From JAICIG01 sp035532215 (GTDB lineage: Bacteria; Planctomycetota; Planctomycetia; Pirellulales; JAICIG01): 40,428 nt of DNA. The position numbers and the translations under genes were made by a program. Under the pieces are notes generated by a model that was not told the DNA's origin, searched no databases, and saw only the letters and a list, made by a program, of their open reading frames with translations. This document shows positions 15,353-24,468 of this stretch, piece after piece (the stretch's first letter is position 1; each line of letters starts with the position of its first letter). The stretch covers positions 1 to 40,428 of the forward strand of contig DATKRK010000413.1 of assembly GCA_035532215.1 (NCBI GenBank). The letters run 5' to 3'.

Positions 15353-16510
15353 ATGAAATATAATTACTTGGCTGGCGCGGCCAGCTTGCTCTTGATGGTG
15401 AGCCCCGCCCTGTTGGCGGCAAACGATGACGGCTTCGCGATGAGTTTGTTCAACGGCCGCAACCTCGACGGGTGGGTCGTGACCGGCTGCAAGGCGGGGG
15501 TCGAAGACGGGCTGCTCGTGTTGCAAGAGGGGGACGGGCTCGTGCGCTCGGAGCACGATTACGGCGACTTCGTGCTCGAACTCGATTGGCGAGCCCGGAA
15601 GGGCGAGGCCTGGGACTCGGGCGTTTATTTTCGCGCCGACGTGCCGGCCGCCGGAAAGCCCTGGCCGAGCCGCTATCAGGCCAACCTGGAGCAAGGCAAG
15701 GAGGGCAACGTCAAAAACCTGAAAGGCGCCGAGAGCAGCGGCCTGACGAAGCCAGGCGAGTGGAATCATTTTCGCCTGCGCGTCGTCGGCTCGCAGGCCG
15801 AGTTGCAGCTCAACGGCAAGCCCGCCTGGAAGGTCGACGGCGTCAAGCCGGCGCGCGGTTACGTCGGTTTTCAGGCCGAGATCGCCAAGGGCGGGCAGTT
15901 CGAGTTTCGCAACATCCGCATCACCGAGCTCGATCATCGCAGCTTGTTCAACGGCCGCGACCTGAGCGGCTGGGAGGGCGCCGGACAAGACGCCGCAAAG
16001 TGCTGGACCGTGGAAGACGAAACGCTCGTCTGCACCGGCAAGCCGGGCCCCTGGCTGCGCAGCAAGCGCGAGTACGGCGATTTCAATCTGCGGCTGGAGT
16101 ACAAGCTCAAGCCCGGCGGCAATTCGGGCGTCTACGTCCGCGTGCCGTTCGACGGCGATCACCGCGGCAAGGAACTTTCAGGCGGCCAGCCGAGCGGCAT
16201 CGAGGTGCAGGTGCTCGACGACGCCGACCAGCGGTATCAAGACTTGAAACCTTACCAGTATTGCGGCAGCCTCTATGCCATCGTCGCGGCCAGCCCGCAC
16301 GTCGGTCGCCCGGCAGGCCGCTGGAACTCGCTGGAAATCGACTGCCGCGGCGCCGATTATCGCATCGTGCATAATGGCGTGACCGTCGTCGATGCCAAGG
16401 GCGAAGCGACCCCTGAATTGAAACAGCGGCTGCTCCGCGGTTATCTCGGTTTGCAGAATCACAGCGAAGAAGTTTGGTTTCGGAACCTTCGGATCGCAGA
16501 GGCGCCATGA
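15353..16510 (+). CDS. Secreted protein with two DUF1080 (3-keto-disaccharide hydrolase type) domains
   Basis: A 385-residue protein. A signal peptide (MKYNYLAGAASLLLMVSPALLAA) is followed by two tandem concanavalin-like beta-jellyroll domains of the DUF1080 type, each opening with the family signature SLFNGRNLDGW (about residue 29) and SLFNGRDLSGW (about 200). Each has a WRARKG...SGVYFRADV or YKLKPGGNSGVYVRVP strand pair. Characterised DUF1080 enzymes cleave 3-keto-glycosides, and planctomycetes hold many paralogues. The start is the ATG at 15353, with GGGGAGAG upstream. Its TGA overlaps the next ATG (ATGA at 16507-16510), so it is probably translated coupled to the alkaline phosphatase. Confidence 0.9.
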   Translation: MKYNYLAGAASLLLMVSPALLAANDDGFAMSLFNGRNLDGWVVTGCKAGVEDGLLVLQEGDGLVRSEHDYGDFVLELDWRARKGEAWDSGVYFRADVPAAGKPWPSRYQANLEQGKEGNVKNLKGAESSGLTKPGEWNHFRLRVVGSQAELQLNGKPAWKVDGVKPARGYVGFQAEIAKGGQFEFRNIRITELDHRSLFNGRDLSGWEGAGQDAAKCWTVEDETLVCTGKPGPWLRSKREYGDFNLRLEYKLKPGGNSGVYVRVPFDGDHRGKELSGGQPSGIEVQVLDDADQRYQDLKPYQYCGSLYAIVAASPHVGRPAGRWNSLEIDCRGADYRIVHNGVTVVDAKGEATPELKQRLLRGYLGLQNHSEEVWFRNLRIAEAP

Positions 16511-18219
16511 ATCGTAAAGCAAGTTTTCAAGACGTAGGGAGGGCGCGGTTCTTTTCGGCGCTGTTCATTAAAGCGCTATTCGTCGCGGCGCTGTTCATTG
16601 CTCCGGGCGCGCGCGCCTCGGCCGAAGACCGCATGCGCGAGCTGCAGGCCCAAGCCATCGCCCAGGATCGGGCCGCTTGGGGCCATTGGGGGCTTGACCC
16701 GCAGAAGTACTCAGGCTGGAAGACGCATTCGAACCGTTTGATCCCGGTTTACACGTTCGGCGTTTCGCTCGCAGGCGTGGCGGGCGAGCATAGCCCCTAC
16801 CGCGATGTCGGGCGGATCGCCAAGCTCTACGGGCGCTTGCCCGAGGGCGCGCTCAACCCCCAAGCCGATTACTTCGATCAAACCGACGTCTGCTCGCTGC
16901 AAAAAGCGGCCATCGCGGCCGGCAAGAAGTACGTCATCCTGATGATCTTCGACGGCATGGATTGGCAAACCACCTGGGCCGCCGCCACCTATCGCAATGG
17001 CCAGGTGGCTTACCGCAAAGGGCGCGGCACGGGGTTGGCCTTTCAAGATTATCGCGGTGCGGACACTGACTTCGGCTACTTCGTCACCAGCCCGCACAAC
17101 GAAGGCACGACCTACGACGCCAACGCTCAGCGCGTGGTCAGCGTCGGCGGGCTGATTCCTGGCGGCTACGATTGGCGGATGGGCGGCCCTAATCCCTGGA
17201 CCCTCGGCCTGGACCCGGCCTATCTGATCTCCAAGTCGGAACTGCGGCGCCAGGCCTATACCGATTCGTCGGCTTCGGCCACGTCGATGACCGTCGGCAT
17301 CAAGACCTACAACGACGCCGTCAACGTCGACGAACGAGGCAAGCAAGTCACGCCGATCAGCCGCGAATTGCAGCCGCGAGGCTATTCGATCGGCGTGGTC
17401 ACCAGCGTGCCGATCAGCCACGCCACGCCGGCCTGCGCCTACGCCAACAACGTTTCGCGCGACGATTACCAGGATCTCACGCGCGATCTGGTCGGTTTGC
17501 CTTCGATCGCACATCCCGACGAGCCGCTCTCGGGCGTGGACGTGCTGATCGGCGCCGGTTGGGGCGCCGAGATCGTGGCCGATCGCGGCCAGGGCGACAA
17601 CTTCGTGCCGGGCAATCGGTATCTTACCGCCGAAGATCAGCAGCTCGTCGACGCCGAGCAGGGCGGCAAGTACCAACTCGCCTTGCGAACCGCCGGCCAA
17701 AAAGGCGCCGACGTGTTGACCGCCGCCGCGCGACAAGCAATCGCCGAAAAGCGGCGCCTGTTTGGTTATTTCGGCGTGGCGACGACCGGCCACCTGCCGT
17801 TCCGCACGGCCGACGGCGGCTACAACCCCGCGCCAGGCGTCGGCGCGAAGACCGAAGTTTATCGCGAAGCGGACGTCGTCGAAAACCCGACCTTGGCCGA
17901 GATGTCGACCGCCGCGCTCGACGTGCTCGGCGAAAACCCGCGCGGCTTTTGGCTGATGATCGAAGCGGGCGACGTCGATTGGGCCAACCACGACGACAAT
18001 CTCGACAACTCGATCGGGGCCGTGCTCAGCGGCGACGACGCCTTCCGCGCCGTGACCGGCTGGATCGAGGCCCGCAACGGCTGGGATCAAACCGCGCTGA
18101 TCGTGACCGCCGATCACGGGCACATGCTCGTGCTCGACGATCCCGAAGCGATCGCCGCCGCCGGGCGCGCCGGCCGGGGAGAGGAGGCAAAGGGCGCTGA
18201 GAGTTCTGACGCAAGGTAG
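16507..18219 (+). CDS. Alkaline phosphatase (PhoA family)
   Basis: A 570-residue exported phosphomonoesterase. A hydrophobic N-terminus (FFSALFIKALFVAALFIAPGARA) acts as the signal peptide. The first metal Asp is in MIFDGMDWQTT; the nucleophile motif is YTDSSASATSMT (Asp-Ser); YFGVATTGHLP contributes a metal His; EAGDVDWANHDDN and TADHGHMLVL complete the Zn/Mg site. All expected catalytic residues are present, in contrast to the degenerate relative at 5722. The enzyme releases inorganic phosphate from esters in the periplasm, which fits the pst operon just downstream. The last 20 residues (GRAGRGEEAKGAESSDAR) are low complexity. The stop lies 2 bp before a REPIN-like repeat, so the C-terminus may have been altered by it. 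Confidence 0.93.
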   Translation: MNRKASFQDVGRARFFSALFIKALFVAALFIAPGARASAEDRMRELQAQAIAQDRAAWGHWGLDPQKYSGWKTHSNRLIPVYTFGVSLAGVAGEHSPYRDVGRIAKLYGRLPEGALNPQADYFDQTDVCSLQKAAIAAGKKYVILMIFDGMDWQTTWAAATYRNGQVAYRKGRGTGLAFQDYRGADTDFGYFVTSPHNEGTTYDANAQRVVSVGGLIPGGYDWRMGGPNPWTLGLDPAYLISKSELRRQAYTDSSASATSMTVGIKTYNDAVNVDERGKQVTPISRELQPRGYSIGVVTSVPISHATPACAYANNVSRDDYQDLTRDLVGLPSIAHPDEPLSGVDVLIGAGWGAEIVADRGQGDNFVPGNRYLTAEDQQLVDAEQGGKYQLALRTAGQKGADVLTAAARQAIAEKRRLFGYFGVATTGHLPFRTADGGYNPAPGVGAKTEVYREADVVENPTLAEMSTAALDVLGENPRGFWLMIEAGDVDWANHDDNLDNSIGAVLSGDDAFRAVTGWIEARNGWDQTALIVTADHGHMLVLDDPEAIAAAGRAGRGEEAKGAESSDAR

Positions 18220-18221
18220 CC

Positions 18222-18349
18222 AAAGTAGCAGGCATACTCCGGATGCCGTCGCCTAGCTTGCCTCAGCGGCCGGCCGTTGGGCAATCCGCTGAAGGATCGC
18301 AAGACGCAAGAGCCCTTCAGGCGACGGCACATGGAATGTGCCTGCTACT
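18222..18349 (+). repeat. REPIN-like element, copy B (GTAG-headed)
   Basis: The left unit is GTAGCA, then GGCATAC-TCC-GGATGCC with one mismatch, then GTCGCC. The right unit, inverted, is GGCGAC then the perfect hairpin GGCACAT-GGA-ATGTGCC, then TGCTAC. It begins right after the alkaline phosphatase stop codon and is followed at once by copy C. Confidence 0.8.
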
Positions 18350-18350
18350 A

Positions 18351-18479
18351 TGTAGCAGGCATCCTCCGGATGCCGTCGCCTGGGTTGCCCCAGCGGCTCG
18401 CCCCTGGCGCAGGCCGGCTTGGGGATGGCAAGACGTATTGGATTTCAAGCGACGGCACATGGAATGTGCCTGCTACTTT
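18351..18479 (+). repeat. REPIN-like element, copy C (GTAG-headed)
   Basis: It is in tandem with copy B and the same orientation. The left hairpin GGCATCC-TCC-GGATGCC and the right hairpin GGCACAT-GGA-ATGTGCC are both perfect, and the outer ends GTAGCAGGCA/TGCCTGCTAC are complementary. From 18480 to the pstS start no gene is seen; that stretch must hold the pst promoter, but no clear Pho box is visible. Confidence 0.8.
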
Positions 18480-18642
18480 CGAGCGGGAACCGGGGCTACA
18501 ATTCACTCGCCGCTAACAGAACGCGAACAATCAACAGGTACCTTGCTCACAAGAACCGAAGGTCGAGAAGCGAATCTTCCTTGGGACGAAATGTGGCGCA
18601 AAGCGATAAGTGTAAATAGCTAAAGCCTATTGGAGTAGCGAA

Positions 18643-19821
18643 GTGAGTTCGAAGAATCTGCGATCGAGCATTGCGCGGGTCGTCGTCGTCGGCTTGGTCG
18701 GCGTTTTGGGATGTTCGGGCGATGCCAAGCCGCCGGCAGCCAATTCCGCAGGCCCCGCAGCCGCTTCCCAGGCGCCTGCCGCCGAAACTGCCGCGACCGG
18801 CGATCAGGCGCCCGAGGAGCATCCGCCCGCCGAAGCGCCGGCCGCTAGCGAAGCCTCCGCGCCGGCCGTCGAGGCGGCAAACGCCAACGCCTCGAATTCC
18901 AACGCCGTCGAAGCAGTCAAAGACTTGCCCGTCTACGCGGAGGTCGAGGGGGTTTCCGGCACGATCAAGAGCGTCGGCTCCGATTCAATGATCAACCTGA
19001 TGACCTACTGGTGCGAGGACTTCGGCCGGCACTATCCAAGCGTTCAGCCGGAAATCGAAGGCAAAGGCTCGGCCACGGCGCCCCCGGCATTGACGGCGGG
19101 CACGGCCAATTTCGGGCCGATGAGCCGCCCGATGAAGGCCAAAGAAATGGACGAATTCGAGGCCAAATTCGGCTATAAGCCGACGGCCTTGAAGACCAGC
19201 ATCGACATGTTGGCCGTCTACGTCCACAAAGACAACCCGATCAAAGGGCTGACCTTCCAGCAACTCGACGCCCTCTTTTCCAAGAACCGCAAGGGGGGCT
19301 ATCCCAAGGACATTCGCACCTGGGGCGACTTGGGCCTGACGGGCGTTTGGGCCAATAAGCCGATCAGCCTCTACGGCCGCAATTCGGCCTCCGGCACCAA
19401 CGGCTACTTCAAAGAGCACGTGCTGTTCAGCGGCGACTACAAAGATTCGGTGATCGAGCAGCCGGGCAGTTCGGCCGTCGTGCAAGGGGTCGCCAAAGAC
19501 AAGTGGGGCATCGGCTACAGCGGCATCGGCTACCTGACGGCCGACGTGCGGGCCGTGCCCTTGGCGGCCGAAGAAGGGGATGATTTCGTCCCGGCCGAGC
19601 CGGAAAACGCCTTCAGCGGCGAGTATCCGCTCAGCCGCTACCTGTACGTGTACGTCAATTATAAGCCCGGCAGCGAACTGGACCCCTTGCGTCGCGAGTT
19701 CATCAAATACATATTCAGTCAAGAAGGCCAGCAGGACGTTGTCAAGGACGGCTATTTGCCGGTCAAGCCCCAGACCGCTTCTGAAGCGCTCGGCTCGGTG
19801 GGAATCTCGACCGACGAATAG
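18643..19821 (+). CDS. pstS: Phosphate ABC transporter substrate-binding lipoprotein
   Basis: A 392-residue protein. A GTG start with GGAG upstream leads a lipoprotein signal (RVVVVGLVGVLGCSG, lipobox Cys about 25). A 70-residue Ala/Pro/Glu linker then tethers the periplasmic phosphate-binding domain. The domain shows the PstS pattern: GTIKSVGSDSMINLMTYW (phosphate-contacting Ser), GKGSATAPPALTAGTANFGPMSR, GRNSASGTNGYFKEHVL (Arg/Ser/Gly phosphate contacts) and GIGYSGIGYL. It is the first gene of the pst operon, 14 bp before pstC. The protein captures inorganic phosphate for the membrane permease. Confidence 0.95.
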   Translation: MSSKNLRSSIARVVVVGLVGVLGCSGDAKPPAANSAGPAAASQAPAAETAATGDQAPEEHPPAEAPAASEASAPAVEAANANASNSNAVEAVKDLPVYAEVEGVSGTIKSVGSDSMINLMTYWCEDFGRHYPSVQPEIEGKGSATAPPALTAGTANFGPMSRPMKAKEMDEFEAKFGYKPTALKTSIDMLAVYVHKDNPIKGLTFQQLDALFSKNRKGGYPKDIRTWGDLGLTGVWANKPISLYGRNSASGTNGYFKEHVLFSGDYKDSVIEQPGSSAVVQGVAKDKWGIGYSGIGYLTADVRAVPLAAEEGDDFVPAEPENAFSGEYPLSRYLYVYVNYKPGSELDPLRREFIKYIFSQEGQQDVVKDGYLPVKPQTASEALGSVGISTDE

Positions 19822-19835
19822 GTTGCCAATCGCGA

Positions 19836-22484
19836 ATGAGTTCGCCCAAGTCGTTCACCGGCCGTAACCGTCGGCGCCGCACGCGATGGACCGTGCGGCT
19901 CACGGATAAGCTGGCGCACGGGCTGATCGTGGGCGGGGGCATCGGCGCCATCGTCGCGGTCTCGCTGGTCTGCGTGTTCTTGCTGTGGGTCGTGCTGCCG
20001 TTGTTCGAGGCCAGCTCGGTCGCCAGTTCCGATACGATCCGCTCTCCCTTCGGTTCGCGCCGCCTGTTGCACCTGGCTACGGACGAGTACCAGATCGCCT
20101 GCTGGGGCTTGAGCGACGATGGTGCGATCGAAGTCGTTCGGCTCGCCGCGGCAGAAACGCAGCCCGGCGGCGACGAGACTCCGATCACGGTCGAGCGGCG
20201 CAAGCTGTTCGCCGACGGCCCGGCCTTGACCGCGGCGGCCTTTTCCTTGACCTCGACCGACGTCGCGCTGGGCTTCGCCGACGGCTCGATCCGGCTGGGC
20301 GAGATCGGCTTTCGCACGCGCTTCGTCGACGAGGAACAACTCGGCCCCGATGCCCAGGGCCTGCGGCCGGGGCAGGTGCTGTTGGTCGAAGGCGGATTGA
20401 TCGAGCGCACGCCCGAGGGCCAGATGCGGCGCCAGGAACTGTCGGCCGAGTTCGGCGAGCCGCTTGCCGGCCCCTCTTCGTCGGCGATCACGCACATCGA
20501 CATGAGCCAGCGGCCGTCGGGGCCCGTGCTGGCCACGCGCTCGGCCGACGGCGCTTTGGCCTTTCATCAGGTGCGGTCGAGGCGCGGTCTCGATGCCGAC
20601 CAGGCGACCCGGCAACTGCGCAGCGTCGCGCTGCCGCTCGAAGACGTTTCGCCGTCAGAGGCGCCGCTGCGAGTGCTGGTTTCGGGCGTCGGCGACAACG
20701 TGTTTGCGGCCTGGCCCGACGGGCGCTTGCTGCGTTACGACGTCAAGAACTTCAAGGCGCCGGCGTTGGCGGAATCGATCGATCTCGTGCCCGAGAGCGA
20801 CGCGCGGCTGACCGCTTTGGAGTTCATGATCGGCAAAACCACGCTGGCGGCCGGCGATTCGCTGGGCCGAGTGCGCGGCTGGTTTCGGGTCAATGAACAA
20901 CCGGCCGGCGAAGGCGCCGCAGCCAGCGCCGCGCACCTGGTCGCGGCCCACGATCTCGCCGGCGAAGGGCGCCCGGTCGTGTCGCTGGCCCCCTCGGCCC
21001 GCAGCCGGATGTTCGCCGCCGGTTATGCCGACGGCCGCGTGCGACTGTATTATTTGACCAACGACGATCTGCTGCTGGAAGCCTCGAATCAGGCCGATCG
21101 GCCGTGCTCGACGCTGGCGATTTCGCCCAAAGACGATGGCTTGCTGGGCGGCGCCGCCGGCTCGCTTTCGCTTTGGAAGCTGAATGTCACCCATCCGGAA
21201 GTGACGTTGCGTTCGCTGTTCCTGCCCGTCTGGTACGAAGGCAACGCCCGGCCGACCTACGATTGGCAGTCGTCGGGCGGAACCGACGATTTCGAGCCCA
21301 AGTTGGGCCTGATGCCGCTGATCTTCGGCACCTTGAAAGTCACCTTGTATTCGCTGCTGTTCGGCGTGCCGTTGGCGCTGCTGGCGGCCGTTTACACCAG
21401 CGAGTTTCTGCACCCGCGGGCTCGCACGCGGATCAAGCCCACGATCGAATTGATGGCCAGCCTGCCGAGCGTGGTGCTAGGCTTCGTCGCCGCCTTGATC
21501 TTGGCACCGCTGGTGGAAGGCATCTTGCCGGAGATTCTCACCTCGCTGGTCACGATCCCGTTCACGCTGCTGTTGGGAGCGTTCTTGTGGCAAACGCTGC
21601 CCTCCTCCACGCGGCTGGCTTTGGGACATTACCGCCTGGTGCTGATGTGCCTGGCGCTGCCGGCCGGCGCCGTGCTTTCCTGGAAGCTGGGGCCGCTGGT
21701 CGAGCGCTGGCTGTTCGCCGGCGACATCAAGACCTGGCTCGACGGCGGCGCCGACAAGGCGTCGGGCGGCTGGGCGTCGGGCGGCTGGATGCTGCTGCTC
21801 GTGCCGCTGGCCGGCCTGACGACGGCCTGGCTGTTGGCGAGCTACGTACACCCGTGGCTCCGCCGCCGCTCGACCGCTTGGAGCGAGGCGCGGATGGCCG
21901 GCGTCGAACTGGTCAAGTTTGGCGGGGCGGCTGTCGTCGCGCTGCTGTTGGCGATCGTCGCATCGCGTCTGTTGGCCGGACTGGGGCTCGATCCCCGCGG
22001 TTCGTTCTTGGGCGCGTACAACCAGCGCAACGTCCTGATCGTGGGCTTCGTGATGGGCTTCGCCATCATTCCGATCATTTACACGATCGCCGAAGACGCG
22101 CTGTCTTCGGTTCCCCAGCACTTGCGATCGGCTTCGCTGGGCGCCGGCGCCACGCCATGGCAGACGGCCACGCGGATCATCATTCCCACCGCCATGAGCG
22201 GCTTGTTTTCGGCCGTGATGGTCGGTCTGGGCCGCGCGGTGGGCGAGACGATGATCGTGCTGATGGCCGCCGGCAACACGCCGGTGATGGACTGGAACCT
22301 GTTCAGCGGCGGGCGTTCGCTCTCGGCCAATCTGGCGGTCGAACTGGCCGAAGCCGTGCGCGACAGCACGCATTACCGCACGCTGTTCTTCGCCGCATTG
22401 GTGCTGTTCGCCTTGACGTTCGTGTTGAATACGGTGGCGGAAAGCGTGCGGCAGCGGTTTCGCAAGAGGGCTTTCCAGCTATGA
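19836..22484 (+). CDS. pstC: Phosphate ABC transporter permease PstC with large beta-propeller-like insertion
   Basis: An 882-residue protein, against about 320 for E. coli PstC. The first membrane helix (about 27-52) is followed by roughly 430 periplasmic residues with repeated DG-containing blades (ADGSIRLGEIG, PDGRLLRYDVK, GDSLGRVRGWF, ADGRVRLYYLT, GGAAGSLSLWKL) suggesting a WD40-like propeller. The permease domain then begins (IFGTLKVTLYSLLFGVPLALL), with the EAA loop AEDALSSVPQHLRSASLGAGATPWQTATRIIIP and the Arg/Glu of GRAVGETMIVLMA that line the phosphate path. Long PstC forms are known in some Gram-negatives. The stop overlaps the pstA start (ATGA). Confidence 0.94.
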   Translation: MSSPKSFTGRNRRRRTRWTVRLTDKLAHGLIVGGGIGAIVAVSLVCVFLLWVVLPLFEASSVASSDTIRSPFGSRRLLHLATDEYQIACWGLSDDGAIEVVRLAAAETQPGGDETPITVERRKLFADGPALTAAAFSLTSTDVALGFADGSIRLGEIGFRTRFVDEEQLGPDAQGLRPGQVLLVEGGLIERTPEGQMRRQELSAEFGEPLAGPSSSAITHIDMSQRPSGPVLATRSADGALAFHQVRSRRGLDADQATRQLRSVALPLEDVSPSEAPLRVLVSGVGDNVFAAWPDGRLLRYDVKNFKAPALAESIDLVPESDARLTALEFMIGKTTLAAGDSLGRVRGWFRVNEQPAGEGAAASAAHLVAAHDLAGEGRPVVSLAPSARSRMFAAGYADGRVRLYYLTNDDLLLEASNQADRPCSTLAISPKDDGLLGGAAGSLSLWKLNVTHPEVTLRSLFLPVWYEGNARPTYDWQSSGGTDDFEPKLGLMPLIFGTLKVTLYSLLFGVPLALLAAVYTSEFLHPRARTRIKPTIELMASLPSVVLGFVAALILAPLVEGILPEILTSLVTIPFTLLLGAFLWQTLPSSTRLALGHYRLVLMCLALPAGAVLSWKLGPLVERWLFAGDIKTWLDGGADKASGGWASGGWMLLLVPLAGLTTAWLLASYVHPWLRRRSTAWSEARMAGVELVKFGGAAVVALLLAIVASRLLAGLGLDPRGSFLGAYNQRNVLIVGFVMGFAIIPIIYTIAEDALSSVPQHLRSASLGAGATPWQTATRIIIPTAMSGLFSAVMVGLGRAVGETMIVLMAAGNTPVMDWNLFSGGRSLSANLAVELAEAVRDSTHYRTLFFAALVLFALTFVLNTVAESVRQRFRKRAFQL

Positions 22485-24463
22485 GCGCGCCGCTGAGTTC
22501 CGGAACGATCCCCACGCCGGCGGCCGCGACGCCCGCAACGGCTGCGCCCGCGCGCTGGCGTCGCCGGCGAACGTCGCTGAGCGCTCACGGCGAGCCGATG
22601 GTCTGGCTCACCGGCGGCGCGCTGGTCGCCGCGCTGGCGATGATCGTCGGCCTGTTGGGCTGGGTGTTCTTCGAAGGCGTAACCACCTTCTGGCCGGCGC
22701 CCGTCGTGCTGTTCAAGACCTTGGATGGCAAGGCCGTGCTGGGCGAAGTGGCTCGCACGGAAGAGTATCAGCCGGAACCGTCCGCCTTCGAGCACTACGA
22801 TTCGCCGGTGGCCGCCCAGGCCCGCGCGAAGGTCGAAGCCGCGGGCGGCAAAGCCGAGCGGCGGCTGCTGCGGACCGGCAATTTCGAATTGACGAACACG
22901 CACTTCGAACTCGTACCCGATTTCTTCGTGGCGTCACAAGAATTCCCGCCCTGGGCGCTGGTCGTCGAACGCATGACGTGGGGCCGATTTTACGGCTGGC
23001 CGAGCGCCTTCGTGCTCGACGGCAAAACCGTCGCCGAAACGCCCGAGGAAACCTGGGCCCGCTTCTCGCAGTATCATGCGGCGGTTCGCAGCCGCGCCGC
23101 CCAGCGCGACTCGCTCGAAGAGCAAATCGGCCGGATCAACGGCAAGTTGAGCGAAGAGCAGCTACGCGTGCGCGCGGTCGAATTGCACAACGAGCCCGAT
23201 TCGCCGGAGCGGGCCGAAGCCCAACGGCGGCTCGCCGAAGTGCAAGCCGACGCCGACCAGCGGATTTCGGCCTTGCGGCAAGAGATTCAAGCGCTCGAGC
23301 GAGAGAACGCGCGCTACGAAATGCAGATGACCACCGCCCAAGGCCAACGCGCCACGCTCGCCTTGGCCGAGATCGTCCGCGCCTATCCGGCGAATCAGCT
23401 TGGCTTCGGCGGCAAGCTGAGCGTCTATGGCTCGCGCTGGCTTGAGTTCCTCACCCAAAAGCCGCGCGAGGCCAACAGCGAAGGAGGCGTCTTCCCGGCC
23501 ATTTTCGGGACCGTGGTGATGACCCTGGTGATGACCCTGGCGGTCGTGCCGTTCGGGGTGTTGGGCGCCTTGTATATGCGCGAATACGCCCGAGCCGGGT
23601 TGATCGTCAGCGCGGTGCGGATCGCCATCAACAACCTGGCGGGCGTGCCGAGCATCGTGTTCGGCGTGTTCGGGCTGGGGTTCTTTTGCTACAGCGTCGG
23701 CGGCTACATCGACGGCGGCTCGTCGAACCCCTGGCAGCCGCCGGCCTGGTGTACGGCGCTCGGCCTGGCGCTGGCGACGCTCGTCGCCGCCATCGCGGCC
23801 TCGGCCGCGGCGGTTCGACGGGGGATCGCCCGGCCGCGGGTCTACAGCAGCGTGGCCTTGGGGCTGTGGTTGGCGGCCGCCGCGCTCGCGGTGACGGTGC
23901 TGGCGACAAACCCTTACTTTCACGGCTTTTTCGAAGCGCGACGCTCGGAAGGCAGCCCGACCTTCGGCAAAGGCGGGTTGCTGTGGGCCTCGCTGACCTT
24001 GGCCCTGCTGACGCTGCCGGTGGTGATCGTGGCCACCGAAGAGGCGCTGGCCGCCGTGCCGCGCTCGATGCGCGAAGGTTCGTTCGCCTGCGGCGCGAGC
24101 AAGTGGCAAACGATCTGGCGGATCGTGCTGCCGCGGGCCATGCCGGGGATCATGACCGGCATGATCCTGGCCATGGCGCGGGGCGCCGGCGAGGTGGCCC
24201 CGCTGATGCTCGTCGGGGCGGTCAAGCTGGCCCCCGAATTGCCGCTCGATTCGAGCGCGCCGTTTCTGCACCCCGAGCGCAGCTTCATGCACCTCGGCTT
24301 TCACATTTTCGATCTCGGCTTTCAAAGCCCCAACAGCGACGCGGCCAAGCCGATGGTCTTCACCACGACGCTCTTGTTGATCGCCATCATCGCCGTGTTG
24401 AACATCGCGGCGGTCAAGGTCCGCTCGCGCTTGAGCCGCCGCTTCGCGTCGAACCAGTTCTAA
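22481..24463 (+). CDS. pstA: Phosphate ABC transporter permease PstA with coiled-coil periplasmic insertion
   Basis: A 660-residue protein, more than twice the E. coli length. The start ATG overlaps the pstC stop. After helix 1 (GGALVAALAMIVGLLGWVFF) come about 270 periplasmic residues, including a Glu/Gln/Arg-rich coiled coil at about 205-300 (RDSLEEQIGRINGKLSEEQL, ADQRISALRQEIQALERENA). The permease domain starts at IFGTVVMTLVMTLAVVPFGVLGALYM and has the EAA loop EEALAAVPRSMREGSFACGASKWQTIWRIVLPRA followed by GAGEVAPLMLVG. PstA pairs with PstC to form the inner-membrane phosphate channel. The extra domains of both subunits probably pack together outside the membrane. Confidence 0.94.
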   Translation: MSAPLSSGTIPTPAAATPATAAPARWRRRRTSLSAHGEPMVWLTGGALVAALAMIVGLLGWVFFEGVTTFWPAPVVLFKTLDGKAVLGEVARTEEYQPEPSAFEHYDSPVAAQARAKVEAAGGKAERRLLRTGNFELTNTHFELVPDFFVASQEFPPWALVVERMTWGRFYGWPSAFVLDGKTVAETPEETWARFSQYHAAVRSRAAQRDSLEEQIGRINGKLSEEQLRVRAVELHNEPDSPERAEAQRRLAEVQADADQRISALRQEIQALERENARYEMQMTTAQGQRATLALAEIVRAYPANQLGFGGKLSVYGSRWLEFLTQKPREANSEGGVFPAIFGTVVMTLVMTLAVVPFGVLGALYMREYARAGLIVSAVRIAINNLAGVPSIVFGVFGLGFFCYSVGGYIDGGSSNPWQPPAWCTALGLALATLVAAIAASAAAVRRGIARPRVYSSVALGLWLAAAALAVTVLATNPYFHGFFEARRSEGSPTFGKGGLLWASLTLALLTLPVVIVATEEALAAVPRSMREGSFACGASKWQTIWRIVLPRAMPGIMTGMILAMARGAGEVAPLMLVGAVKLAPELPLDSSAPFLHPERSFMHLGFHIFDLGFQSPNSDAAKPMVFTTTLLLIAIIAVLNIAAVKVRSRLSRRFASNQF

Positions 24464-24468
24464 CGCTT

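Noticed and set aside
18480..18642. Pho box upstream of pstS
   Set aside because: I looked for paired CTGTCAT-like repeats 11 bp apart and found none convincing; planctomycete Pho sites may differ.
21104..22480. A long plus-strand open frame starting at 21104 inside pstC and reading into pstA
   Set aside because: The first part is an out-of-frame Arg-rich shadow of pstC. Only the part from the ATG at 22481 is real (PstA).
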